Assembly (NCBI RefSeq): GCF_026342405.1
Contig: NZ_JAPEMU010000001.1
Location: forward strand, 3,906,001 to 3,970,000
Direction: 5' to 3'
DNA length: 64,000 nt
From: Kitasatospora sp. NBC_00240
GTDB lineage: Bacteria > Actinomycetota > Actinomycetes > Streptomycetales > Streptomycetaceae
Below the pieces are notes generated by a model. That model made no database searches and was not told the origin of the DNA. It saw only the letters and a program-made list of their open reading frames with translations. The position numbers were made by a program, and so were the translations under genes. Shown here piece by piece: positions 24,483-32,432 of the stretch (positions are counted from its first letter, which is position 1; each line of letters opens with the position of its first letter).

Positions 24483-25121
24483 TCAGTCGTTGGGGACCGT
24501 GGCGTACTTGGGCGTCCCCTCGGCCATCTGCTTGAGCGCGTCCTTGCGGTCGCGCTTGGAGAGCCGGTCGATGTACAGCTGGCCGTACAGGTGGTCGGTC
24601 TCGTGCTGCAGGCAGCGGGCGAAGAAGCCGGTGCCCTCGACCCGGATCGGGTTGCCGTCCTTGTCCTGGCCGGTGACCGCCGCGAAGTCGGGGCGGGCCA
24701 GCTCGGCGTAGGCGGTGGGGACGGACAGGCAGCCCTCGTTGCTGTCGTCCAGCACCCGGCGGCCGGCCGGGAGCTCCTCCAGCACCGGGTTGACGACGTG
24801 GCCGATGTGGCGCACACCCTCGTCGTCCGGGCAGTCGTAGACGAAGACCTTGGTGTCGACGCCGATCTGGTTGGCCGCCAGGCCGACGCCCTCGGCCGCG
24901 TACATCGAGACGAACATGTCGTCGATCAGCTCGGAGAGGCCGGCGTCGAAGGCGACGACGTCCTTGCACTCGTGGTGCAGGACGGGGTTGCCGACCACGG
25001 TGATCGGGCGGGCGGTGCCCTTGGAGAGGTCCGGCTCCTCACCGACCACCTTCAGCGGGGCGGCCGGCGCCTCGCCGTGCTCGTGGTCGTGCTCGTGGGT
25101 GTGGTCGTGCTGCTCCGCCAT
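24483..25121 (-). CDS. def: Peptide deformylase with His-rich N-terminal tail
   Basis: Removes the formyl group from nascent proteins; 212 residues. The three signatures are present: GVGLAANQIG, EGCLS (metal-ligand Cys) and HETDH (two metal-ligand His and the catalytic Glu). The first 16 residues (MAEQHDHTHEHDHEHG) contain six histidines alternating with acidic residues, which should bind metal ions and are not part of the catalytic fold. The ATG at 25121 has GGAAG upstream. Monocistronic. Confidence 0.93.
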   Translation of the reverse strand: MAEQHDHTHEHDHEHGEAPAAPLKVVGEEPDLSKGTARPITVVGNPVLHHECKDVVAFDAGLSELIDDMFVSMYAAEGVGLAANQIGVDTKVFVYDCPDDEGVRHIGHVVNPVLEELPAGRRVLDDSNEGCLSVPTAYAELARPDFAAVTGQDKDGNPIRVEGTGFFARCLQHETDHLYGQLYIDRLSKRDRKDALKQMAEGTPKYATVPND

Positions 25122-25195
25122 CGATTCTTCCGCTTCCCATGGGTCTGCCGAGGTGTCCGCTCAAGGGTACGGCCCCCGCAGGCCGCCGGTCCCTT

Positions 25196-25248
25196 ACTTC
25201 CGGGGTCGACGACCGCTCCCGCGGGACTTCCGGGGTCGACGACCGCTC
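25196..25248. repeat. Two-copy 30-base tandem repeat upstream of def
   Basis: Twenty-three identical bases occur at 25196-25218 and 25226-25248, each containing the palindrome GGTCGACGACC-like core. It lies in the 168-base gap upstream of def, about 75-130 bases before its start. Confidence 0.8.
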
Positions 25249-25289
25249 TCCCCCGGGCGCCCCGGGGACAGGCGCGGCCGGACCGGGCC

Positions 25290-26279
25290 CTAGCAGACCT
25301 CTTCGAGGTCGCGGTAGGCCCGGCCGCCCGGGTTCGCCGCCACCCAGCGGTCGAGCAGGGAACGGACCAGCCCGGCGGGGGCCGCGATGCCGCACTCCCG
25401 CTCGGCCAGCCAGGCCAGCCCGCCGGCCCCCTGGCTCAGGTGGCTCAGGTGCCCGGGGTGGGCGGCGTCGCCGTCGTCGTGCGGATCGTGGTGGGCGGTG
25501 CGGCCGTCGTCGGCGGGCATCCGGCTCTCCGAACAGGCCCGGCAGAGCAGCCGGACGGAGGACGTCCAGTCCTCGGCCGCGTAGCCGGCGTCGGCGACCA
25601 GCCGCTCCAGGGCGTCCCGGTCACCGGTCGTGGCGGCGTGCAGCAGCACCACGTACGTCGGCACGGGGGACGGCGCCCAGAGTTCGATCTCGTCGAAGAC
25701 CGGGTAGGCCGCGCCGTCCGCGACCCGCTCGCCGTGCGGGGCGCCGTCGTGCAGCACCACCTCGCCCCAGCGGCGGCCGGAGGACGGCAGCGGGATGGAG
25801 AGCACCTCGATCCGGGCCGGGTCGAGCCGGCGGCCCCAGACCACCTCGGACTCGCCCTCGGGGGAGAGCCGCACCGGGGTGGTGCCGAGGTCCAGGCTGA
25901 CCGGGCCGTCGGTGGGCGTACCCGCCCGGCCGGGGAGCTTCAGCCCGTACGCCTGCCAGGCGCGGTGGGCCAGCGGCCAGTCCTGCAGGGCGGTGGCGGT
26001 GATGCCGAGGTTCCACCAGTCGGCGGCCCCGTGCTCGCGGTCGAGCAGGGCGACGGCGCGCAGGCCGGCGGCTCTCGCCTGCTCCCAGTCCCGGCGGAAC
26101 TTGTGCAGCAGCGCCAGGTTGAACCAGGAGTCGGAGAGCCACGGCTCCAGGTCGGCGGCCATCACGAGCAGCGCTCCGGCGTCCTCGTACCGGCCGTCGC
26201 CGATCAGCGTGAAGGCCCGGTCGGTCGTCTGCCGCCAGGTGGCCGACGGCCGGTGCCGTGTCCGGTGGAAGATCCTCAC
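25290..26279 (-). CDS. Conserved tetratricopeptide-like protein of unknown function
   Basis: Cytoplasmic protein of 329 residues. Residues about 1-115 form three helical TPR-like units (FTLIGDGRYEDAGALLVMAA; WFNLALLHKFRRDWEQARAA; WWNLGITATALQDWPLAHRA). The middle region has a beta-rich domain (RLSPEGESEVVWGRRLDPAR) and the C-terminal third carries a Cys pair (LLCRACSESRMP) and an Asp/His-rich stretch (HHDPHDDGDAAHPGH). I recall close relatives in many Streptomyces, none with an assigned job. The GTG at 26279 was preferred over a longer start because it begins the conserved block and follows GGCAGGGAC. Confidence 0.78.
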   Translation of the reverse strand: MRIFHRTRHRPSATWRQTTDRAFTLIGDGRYEDAGALLVMAADLEPWLSDSWFNLALLHKFRRDWEQARAAGLRAVALLDREHGAADWWNLGITATALQDWPLAHRAWQAYGLKLPGRAGTPTDGPVSLDLGTTPVRLSPEGESEVVWGRRLDPARIEVLSIPLPSSGRRWGEVVLHDGAPHGERVADGAAYPVFDEIELWAPSPVPTYVVLLHAATTGDRDALERLVADAGYAAEDWTSSVRLLCRACSESRMPADDGRTAHHDPHDDGDAAHPGHLSHLSQGAGGLAWLAERECGIAAPAGLVRSLLDRWVAANPGGRAYRDLEEVC

Positions 26280-26527
26280 GTTCGTCCCTGCCGTTGTCGT
26301 CCGCTGAGTCCCGCTGGTCACGCTCAGCCCTGCTGAGTCCTGATGCCTGCTGCCCCGCTCGGTTGCCGGGCCGCAGGTCCCGCACCGCAAGTCCCGCACC
26401 GCGGGCCCCGGACCGCAAGCCCTGCGGCGTGAACCCTCGATGTGAACCCCGTGCCCCGGATCGGGTGTTCCACGCTACGACCGCATCCAACCACGGTCAC
26501 CAGGGGCCGCGCTCCCCGCCGCCCGGT

Positions 26528-28057
26528 TCAGCCGGGTTCGCGGGCCCGGCCGCCCATCCGCGCCAGTGCCTCGACCACCCGGGGGTCGTACGCCCGGCCG
26601 CGTTCCAGCCGGAGCGCCTCCAGGGCCTCCAGGCGGCCGGCCGGATCGGACAGGCCGCGGCCCCGGGCGGCGGTGAGCAGGTCGTCGTGGGCGTTGGCGA
26701 CCCGGATGATCCGGGCGGACAGCGGCAGCGAACGGTCGTACCCGCCGTCCGGCCGGCGGCAGGGGTCGGCCAGCCGGGCGACCTGCTCGGCGACCCGGGG
26801 CGGCACCCCGGTGCGGCGGATCACCTCGCTGCCCAGGCGGGCGATCCGCTGCTGCTCGGCCGCGGGCAGCAGGGCCGTGGCGCCGTCCGGGACGGGCTCG
26901 ACCAGGGAGAGCTGCCCGACGTCGTGCATCAGCGCGGCGTACTCCAGCAGGGCGAGCTCCCGGGTGCCCAGGCCCAGCTCACGGCCGAGCGCGCAGGCCG
27001 TGTCGGCGACCCGGCGGGCGTGGCCGGGCGGGGTGTAGCCGGCCACCTCGGTGGCCCGGGCCAGGGCGGCGATGGTCTGGCCGGTGGTGGCCCGGATGGC
27101 CGCCGCCCGGCGGAACGAGACCTGGGCGAGCAGCAGCGGGGCGCAGAACACCGGCAGCGCCCAGAGGCCGATCTCGCCGGCCGCCAGGCTGACCAGCATC
27201 CCGGTGGCCACGATGGCCGAGCCGATCCCCGGCAGCGAGCGCAGCTCGTCCTCCAGCGCGGCCGGGAACCGCAGGCCGGTGCGGGCCCGGTGCAGGGCGG
27301 CGGCGAGCGTCGCGTCGCAGAGCGCCGCCAGGGCGGCCACCGCGGCCAGGAACACCCCGTACGCGGGCCCGGACGAGGGCAGGCGGTCGAGCGTCCCGCC
27401 GTTGTACAGCGGCTGGAAGACGGCGGCCGCGAACCCCACGGTGAGCAGCCGGCGGGCCGCGGTGTCCCGCCGGACGGGGTCGGCCCAGGGCCGTCCGCGC
27501 CGGCGCCGCAGGGCCCGGCCGCAGGTCCCCGGCAGGGCCCGGGAGAGGGCCGGCGCCGCGGCGGCGAGCAGGCTGCCCGCGCCGGCGACGGCGACCACCT
27601 GCAGCACCCCGTGGGTGGTCGGCAGGCCGCGCAGCGGCCCCAGCAGGGCGTACGCGAGGGCGGCGGCGGCCCCGATCGGGGCCTGCTCGCGGTCCCCCGG
27701 CAGGGTGATCCGGACGCATTCGCCGACCGCGATCAGGGTGAGGAAGGCGACGGCCACCACGGGCTGGGTCACGCCGGCGGCCGCCGTGGCGGCGACGGCC
27801 GCGACCAGCAGCGCCCCGGCGGCGGTGTGCAGCACCGCGGGCACGGCGCCGGCCGCGCGCGCCCGGCGGGGCGCCCGGCCGGCCGCTGCCCTGCGCTCCG
27901 CCGATGTCCTGACCTCCGCCGCTGCCCTGACCTCCGCCGATGCCCGGGGTGCCGCCGTCCCGGGTGCCGGCTGCTCCGCCGGGTGCGACCGCGCGCCGGA
28001 CGCCGGGCGGGGCACCCGGCGCTCCGCCCGACGGACCGGGCCGCGTCGGCGGCTCAT
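26528..28057 (-). CDS. Membrane protein with degenerate HD-GYP domain
   Basis: Protein of 509 residues: a basic Ala/Arg-rich N-terminus (1-75), about 7-8 transmembrane helices (80-330), and a C-terminal HD domain. The HD core is present (GHARRVADTACALGRELGL; YAALMHDVGQLSLV), but the second half is altered: the HHExxDGxGYP signature is replaced by DGGYDRSLPL, so c-di-GMP hydrolysis may be lost. The ATG at 28057 overlaps the upstream HD-GYP gene stop as ATGA. It is probably a paired partner or regulatory pseudo-enzyme of its neighbour. Confidence 0.8.
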   Translation of the reverse strand: MSRRRGPVRRAERRVPRPASGARSHPAEQPAPGTAAPRASAEVRAAAEVRTSAERRAAAGRAPRRARAAGAVPAVLHTAAGALLVAAVAATAAAGVTQPVVAVAFLTLIAVGECVRITLPGDREQAPIGAAAALAYALLGPLRGLPTTHGVLQVVAVAGAGSLLAAAAPALSRALPGTCGRALRRRRGRPWADPVRRDTAARRLLTVGFAAAVFQPLYNGGTLDRLPSSGPAYGVFLAAVAALAALCDATLAAALHRARTGLRFPAALEDELRSLPGIGSAIVATGMLVSLAAGEIGLWALPVFCAPLLLAQVSFRRAAAIRATTGQTIAALARATEVAGYTPPGHARRVADTACALGRELGLGTRELALLEYAALMHDVGQLSLVEPVPDGATALLPAAEQQRIARLGSEVIRRTGVPPRVAEQVARLADPCRRPDGGYDRSLPLSARIIRVANAHDDLLTAARGRGLSDPAGRLEALEALRLERGRAYDPRVVEALARMGGRAREPG

Positions 28058-29802
28058 GCCGGCCCGGCCGGCGGTGTGCTGGATCCCGCGTCCGTTCCCG
28101 CGTCCGTTCCCGTGCTGGTTCCGCCCCGCGCCGGCCACGCAGCCCGTGTCGGTCGGTCGCCCCGCGCCGGCCCGTCGGCCTGCGCCGGGAGACGGGGCGG
28201 CGCGCCGCGGGCCGGTTCGGGCACGCCGAGCGGGATGTCCGGGACCTCGCCGGTCCAGCCGCCGGGCGGGGGCAGCGCGGGCTGCCAGCCGTGCTCGCCG
28301 ACCGCGACGACCAGGGCCCGCACCATCACCGGGTCGAACTGGCTGCCCGCACAGCGCTCCAGCTCGGTGACCGCCTCGGCCACCGGGCGCCCGCGCCGGT
28401 AGGAGCGGGTGGAGGTCATCGAGTCGAAGGCGTCCGCGACCGAGATGATCCGGGCGAACTCGGGGATCCCGTCCCCGACCAGGCCGTTCGGGTAGCCCCG
28501 GCCGTCCATCCGCTCGTGGTGGTGCAGGATGCCGGCGTGCGCCTCGCCGAGGAAGGCGATGCCGCGGACCAGCTCGTACCCGTACACCGGGTGGACCTCG
28601 ACCGCCCGGCGCTCCTCCTCGGTCAGCGGGCCGTTGCGGCGCAGCAGCTCGGTGGCGACCCCCAGCTTGCCGACGTCGTGCAGGATGCCGGCGAAGCGCA
28701 GGGTGCGCAGCCGCTCGGGCTCCATCCCCAGCTGGCGGGCGATCAGCACGGCGGCCCGGCCGACCCGTTCGCTGTGCCCGCGGGTGTACGCGTCCTTGAT
28801 CTCGACGGCCTGCACCAGGGCCTGTACGGTCGCCTGGTGGGTGTCCCGCTCGCGGTGGCCCTGGGCCAGTACCCAGGCCGAGATGGTGAGCGGCAGCAGG
28901 GCGAGCAGCGCCGCGAAGGCGCCGTACGGTCCCTGCCAGAGCACGGCGACCATCAGGGCGCCGGCCGCGTGCACCAGGACGGGCAGGCCGATCGCGGCGG
29001 TCGCGCCGCGCAGCAGGACGGCCGGCGGCCGGCGTTCGGCCAGCGCCAGCATGCCGCCCACCAGCGCGCTGTTGACCAGGCAGAAGACCGCGACGGCGGC
29101 GAAGGCGGGCAGCAGCGCCCCGGGGAAGCGTGAGCCGAGCAGCAGCCTGGGCCCGGCCAGCAGGTGGAAGACGCCGGCGGCGGCGAAGGCGGAGAGGGCC
29201 AGCTGGGCGGCGTTCCAGCACCGGCGCGCGGCGCCGGGCGGGGCGGCGCCGGCGGCGAGCGCGGCCGGTACGGCGACCAGGGCGGCGGCGGCGGGCGGCA
29301 GCATCAGCAGCCCGGCGAAGAGCACCGGGAAGAAGGTGTAGGCGCCGGGCCGGGCGGGGGCGCGTCCCTGCGGGGGTCGGCGGCCCAGCAGCCGGGCCCG
29401 GGTGCGCAGGAGCATCTGCAGGCAGGGCGTGGGCAGGCCCTGGGCGACCGACTCCCAGCAGGCGTGCAGGAAGGCCAGCAGCCCGACCTTGGGCCAGTCG
29501 ACCGGGGCGCCGAGCCAGCGGGGCAGCACGGCCGCGCCGGCGGGCAGCAGCGGCAGGGCGCAGCAGTACGCGACCAGCGGCAGGGCGAGGGCGGGCAGGG
29601 CGACGAGGTAGCGGGCGGCTCCGGCCGGCAGGGCCGGGCCAACGTTGTCGGTAGCGATCCCGGCCTCCCCCGCCGTCCTGGTCCACGCCGCCCTCGACGC
29701 GTCGGGTGGCGCGGCGGCGGGTGTCGTCAGGAGGATAGGCCTCCGCCCCGACGTGGGGACGCATGATCGCGGAATGGCCCTGCTGGCGCAGCTCCAACTC
29801 AC
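28054..29802 (-). CDS. Membrane HD-GYP domain protein (putative c-di-GMP phosphodiesterase)
   Basis: Polytopic protein with about 6-8 transmembrane helices in the N-terminal 300 residues and a complete C-terminal HD-GYP domain: GHSERVGRAAVLIARQLG, ILHDVGKLG, HHHERMDGRGYPNGL and RIISVADAFDSMTS. All metal-ligand positions and the GYP motif are there, so hydrolysis of c-di-GMP is likely. The tail is Gly/Ala/Pro-rich. The start is uncertain: the GTG at 29802 is the only ordinary in-frame start before the first helix but has no good ribosome site; the true start may lie nearer 29650. c-di-GMP governs development in Streptomyces. Confidence 0.82.
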   Translation of the reverse strand: MSWSCASRAIPRSCVPTSGRRPILLTTPAAAPPDASRAAWTRTAGEAGIATDNVGPALPAGAARYLVALPALALPLVAYCCALPLLPAGAAVLPRWLGAPVDWPKVGLLAFLHACWESVAQGLPTPCLQMLLRTRARLLGRRPPQGRAPARPGAYTFFPVLFAGLLMLPPAAAALVAVPAALAAGAAPPGAARRCWNAAQLALSAFAAAGVFHLLAGPRLLLGSRFPGALLPAFAAVAVFCLVNSALVGGMLALAERRPPAVLLRGATAAIGLPVLVHAAGALMVAVLWQGPYGAFAALLALLPLTISAWVLAQGHRERDTHQATVQALVQAVEIKDAYTRGHSERVGRAAVLIARQLGMEPERLRTLRFAGILHDVGKLGVATELLRRNGPLTEEERRAVEVHPVYGYELVRGIAFLGEAHAGILHHHERMDGRGYPNGLVGDGIPEFARIISVADAFDSMTSTRSYRRGRPVAEAVTELERCAGSQFDPVMVRALVVAVGEHGWQPALPPPGGWTGEVPDIPLGVPEPARGAPPRLPAQADGPARGDRPTRAAWPARGGTSTGTDAGTDAGSSTPPAGPA

Positions 29803-29847
29803 CCGAACGAGTGAAACGGGTGGTCAGGGGTTCGCCGTCGGGGCAGG

Positions 29848-29883
29848 CCGAAGGCCCCGGGAGCGTGCTCCCGGGGCCTTCGG
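29848..29883 (-). terminator. Terminator of the sigR-rsrA operon
   Basis: Seventeen perfectly paired bases (29848-29864 with 29867-29883), about 230 bases after the rsrA stop and also just upstream of the HD-GYP gene. Confidence 0.7.
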
Positions 29884-29970
29884 AACCGCTGGTGCCCTGC
29901 TGGGCCGTGGCGTGCGACGAGTCCGTACGCGCGCGGTCCCGCCCTCGGCGTACTCCTGGCCGGGGCGTGC

Positions 29971-30003
29971 ACTCCGCCCGGTCCTGTACTCCGCCCGGTC
30001 CTG
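29971..30003. repeat. Two-copy 17-base direct repeat
   Basis: ACTCCGCCCGGTCCTG occurs at 29971-29986 and again at 29988-30003, adjacent copies separated by one base. Confidence 0.75.
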
Positions 30004-30112
30004 CACACGGCCGGATCGCAGCCCGGCGTCGCCGCACCCGGGCCGGTCAGGCCGCGCCGCGGGCAGGTGCCGGCCGGCCGACGCGGGGTGCGTCAGCGAG
30101 GCCGGCGGCCGG

Positions 30113-30502
30113 TCACTCCCCCGCGCCGCTCGCCTCGGCGGCCGCGTAGGGCGCCGAGCGGGACTCGCGGGCGGTGGCGGCGGCGGACTCGGCCGTCACC
30201 TCGACGGTCGTCTCGACCGTCACCACGAGGGCCTCGCCCGGGCGCTGCCCGGCGCGGATCGAGTCGATCCGCGCCAGCACCTTGCCGCGGAGGTCCGCGG
30301 GGGTGTCGTCACAGCCGCAGGAGCGCTTGATCAGTGCCTTGATGGCCTGTTCGAGGCCGTACTTCTCCAGGCACGGCGAGCACTCGTCGAAGTGCACGCG
30401 CAGCTTGGCGCAGTCGCCCTCGGCCATCTCGTTGTCGAGGAATTCGTAGAGGTGGTCGAGGACCTCGCCACACTCGGTGTCGTGCGGATCGCCGCAGCTC
30501 AT
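30113..30502 (-). CDS. rsrA: Zinc-containing redox-sensitive anti-sigma factor RsrA
   Basis: Holds sigma-R inactive in reducing conditions and releases it on disulfide stress; 129 residues. The ZAS signature HFDECSPC is at 37-44 (His37, Cys41, Cys44), with Cys3, His7, Cys11 and Cys31 upstream and Cys62/Cys64 downstream (KRSCGCDD), matching the Cys set known in the S. coelicolor protein. Its ATG at 30502 overlaps the sigR stop as ATGA, so the pair is co-translated. The tail after residue 90 is longer and Thr/Ala-rich, unlike the compact ZAS core. Confidence 0.93.
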   Translation of the reverse strand: MSCGDPHDTECGEVLDHLYEFLDNEMAEGDCAKLRVHFDECSPCLEKYGLEQAIKALIKRSCGCDDTPADLRGKVLARIDSIRAGQRPGEALVVTVETTVEVTAESAAATARESRSAPYAAAEASGAGE

Positions 30503-31404
30503 GAGCCCGAGCCCTTCGCTTCCTGCCCTGCCCCGGTGCCGGCGGGGACGAGCCCGCGCTCACGGGCGTAGTCCTCCAGCATGCCGCGCAGCTGACGGCG
30601 GCCACGGTGCAGCCGGGACATCACCGTACCGATGGGTGTACCCATGATGTCCGCGATCTCCTTGTACGCAAACCCCTCGACATCGGCGAGATAGACGGCG
30701 ATGCGGAACTCCTCCGGGATGGCCTGGAGGGCGTCCTTCACATCGCTGTCGGGGAGGTGGTCGAGTGCCTGGGTCTCCGCCGAACGCAGGCCGGTCGACA
30801 TGTGCGACTCGGCCCGGGCGAGCTGCCAGTCCTCGATCTCCTCGGCCGCCGTGCGCTGGGGCTCACGCTGCTTCTTGCGGTACGAGTTGATGAACGTGTT
30901 GGTGAGGATGCGGTACAGCCAGGCCTTGAGGTTGGTGCCCTCACGGAACTGGTGGAAGGACGCGTACGCCTTGGCGAACGCCTCCTGGAGCAGATCCTCC
31001 GCGTCGGCGGGGTTGCGGGTCATCCGCAGCGCCGCCGAGTACATGGGATCCAGGTAGCCCAGGGCGTCGCGCTCGAAGCGCTCCCGCCGGGCCTCCTCGC
31101 TCTCCTCCGCGGACACCCGGAAGGTGTCCTCACCGATCGCCTCGGCCAGCTCCTCGCCGGTGAGCGCCTCACCTGTGGGCACGCCCTCGCGCGGGTCCGT
31201 ACCCGGATCGGCCTCGTGCTCGGTCCCGACGACCGGACCCACCTCCTCGGCATAGCGGGCATGGCCCACGGTGGGCCGTCCCGAAATGGAGGATATCGGG
31301 CTGACGGGCTTCTCGCCCGCGACAAGCCACTCGGACCAGGACGGGACGAAGCCGTTCTCGACCGCGCGCTCGTCAGGCCGCTCGGGGCACACGATCGAAC
31401 CCAT
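30499..31404 (-). CDS. sigR: RNA polymerase sigma factor SigR (including the long sigma-R' form)
   Basis: ECF sigma factor for the thiol-oxidative stress regulon. Region 2 (SAALRMTRNPADAEDLLQEA) and region 4 (GFAYKEIADIMGTPIGTVMS) are intact, and the C-terminus EAKGSGS is as I recall from S. coelicolor. The ATG at 31404, with GGAAAGG 9 bases upstream, gives 301 residues; an in-frame GTG at 31242 (VGPVVGTEHEA) gives the shorter conventional form. This reproduces the sigma-R/sigma-R' isoform arrangement, in which the induced long form has about 55 extra unstable residues. A sigma-R promoter lies upstream at 31448-31474. Operon with rsrA. Confidence 0.93.
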   Translation of the reverse strand: MGSIVCPERPDERAVENGFVPSWSEWLVAGEKPVSPISSISGRPTVGHARYAEEVGPVVGTEHEADPGTDPREGVPTGEALTGEELAEAIGEDTFRVSAEESEEARRERFERDALGYLDPMYSAALRMTRNPADAEDLLQEAFAKAYASFHQFREGTNLKAWLYRILTNTFINSYRKKQREPQRTAAEEIEDWQLARAESHMSTGLRSAETQALDHLPDSDVKDALQAIPEEFRIAVYLADVEGFAYKEIADIMGTPIGTVMSRLHRGRRQLRGMLEDYARERGLVPAGTGAGQEAKGSGS

Positions 31405-31447
31405 CTGCACTTGCCTTTCCACCGGGACTGAAGCTGACGAGGGTGAC

Positions 31448-31474
31448 AACCATGCCGCTCCCGCCCGCATTCCC
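31448..31474 (-). promoter_or_regulatory. Sigma-R-dependent autoregulatory promoter of sigR
   Basis: On the minus strand GGGAAT (31474-31469) is followed by an 18-base spacer and GTT (31450-31448), an exact match to the sigma-R consensus GGAAT-N18/19-GTT. It lies about 45 bases before the ATG of the long isoform. Confidence 0.88.
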
Positions 31475-31592
31475 AGGGGGCCGGCCACCCCGCCGGTCGG
31501 CCCCGGAGGTCCACCGGCGCACCGCTCCGGGCCCCGCCCGGGAGGCTGCGGCTCCCGCCCAGGCCGGGCTGCGGGCCCCGCCCGGGCCGGGC

Positions 31593-32252
31593 TCAGGAGG
31601 GTGCGCCGACCAGCCCGAGAACCCACCCGCCCACCGCGTCGGTGATCATCTCCAGCACCTCGGCCTGCCCCGTCGGCGCCCGCTTGGGCACGTCGAAGCC
31701 GTGGCTGCCGTACGGAATCGCCACCAGCCGCTGCCCGGCCGCCAGCTCGGGGAACTCGGCCGGCCCGCCGAAGGGGTCCGCCACGCTCTGCACCACCAGG
31801 GCCGGCAGCCCGCACTCCAGCAGTTCCCCGGCCCGGCTCTTCTCCGGCCTGCCCGGCGGGTGCAGCGGGAAGGCCAGCGCCAGGACGCCGACGGCGCCGG
31901 TCGCCACTCCCGTCCGGCAGGCGACCCGGGCGCCGGCGCTGCGGCCGCCGGCCACCACCGGCAGGCCGTGCTCCGCCAGCGCCCGCGCGACCGGGAGCCA
32001 GCCGGCGTCCAGGGTCTTCGGTGCCGGGGCGAGCCGCTTGCCGGCCACCCGCCAGGGCTGCTCGACGAGGGCGACGGTGATCCCCAGCGGCGGCAGGGCG
32101 GCGGCCAGCGCCTGCAGGTCGCGGGCCTCGATCCCGCCGCCGGCGCCGTGGCCGAGGGCGAGCAGCGCCTTCGCGGCGCCGCGGGCCGGGGCGTAGGTGA
32201 TCCGGGCGTCGCCGGCAGGGGTGGGGACGAGGACGGGGTCGGTGGTCTGCAT
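31593..32252 (-). CDS. Alpha/beta hydrolase (dienelactone hydrolase / KANL3-Tex30-like)
   Basis: Small cytoplasmic alpha/beta hydrolase of 219 residues. The oxyanion segment LGHGAGGGIEARD, nucleophile elbow GGRSAGARVACR (Ser) and C-terminal PYGSHGFDVPKR (catalytic His) are all visible. The fold type matches proteins annotated as dienelactone hydrolase or KANL3/Tex30-like. I chose the ATG at 32252, which has GGAG upstream, over a longer start that would run across the tandem repeat at 32294-32352. The substrate is unknown. Confidence 0.85.
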   Translation of the reverse strand: MQTTDPVLVPTPAGDARITYAPARGAAKALLALGHGAGGGIEARDLQALAAALPPLGITVALVEQPWRVAGKRLAPAPKTLDAGWLPVARALAEHGLPVVAGGRSAGARVACRTGVATGAVGVLALAFPLHPPGRPEKSRAGELLECGLPALVVQSVADPFGGPAEFPELAAGQRLVAIPYGSHGFDVPKRAPTGQAEVLEMITDAVGGWVLGLVGAPS

Positions 32253-32293
32253 GGCTCGGGGCTCCGTACCGGGGTCGGCCCGACTGGGCGGGG

Positions 32294-32352
32294 AGAGCGG
32301 GGGTGTGGGCAGAGCGGGGGTGTGGGCAGAGCGGGGGTGTAAACAGAGCGGG
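32294..32352. repeat. Tandem 17-base repeat (3.5 copies)
   Basis: The unit AGAGCGGGGGTGTGGGC starts at 32294, 32311 and 32328 (third copy diverged at its end), with a partial fourth at 32345. It sits in the 180-base gap between the SRAP gene and the hydrolase gene and is G-rich on the plus strand. Confidence 0.85.
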
Positions 32353-32432
32353 AGGAGGGGCGGCCGAGTTCCCTGAGCGGCCGGCCGGGCAACCGCAGGA
32401 CGGGTCCGCGGCACGACCGGCCTCTGTACGCC

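Larger units (their letters stand above)
29803..30112. other. Intergenic region between rsrA and the HD-GYP gene
   Basis: It contains the terminator of sigR-rsrA (29848-29883), a two-copy direct repeat (29971-30003), and presumably the promoter of the HD-GYP gene pair. No gene was recognised. Confidence 0.55.

Noticed and set aside
29971..30003. Transposon remnant
   Set aside because: Only a 17-base two-copy repeat without target duplication, inverted ends or transposase sequence.
26528..30037. A single 1169-codon frame covering both HD-domain genes
   Set aside because: Only the part from 28057 leftward has family motifs; the rest is an out-of-frame shadow of the HD-GYP gene, and an ATGA overlap marks the real start.
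32294..32352. CRISPR-like repeat
   Set aside because: The 17-base units abut with no spacers and no cas genes are present; it is a simple tandem repeat.
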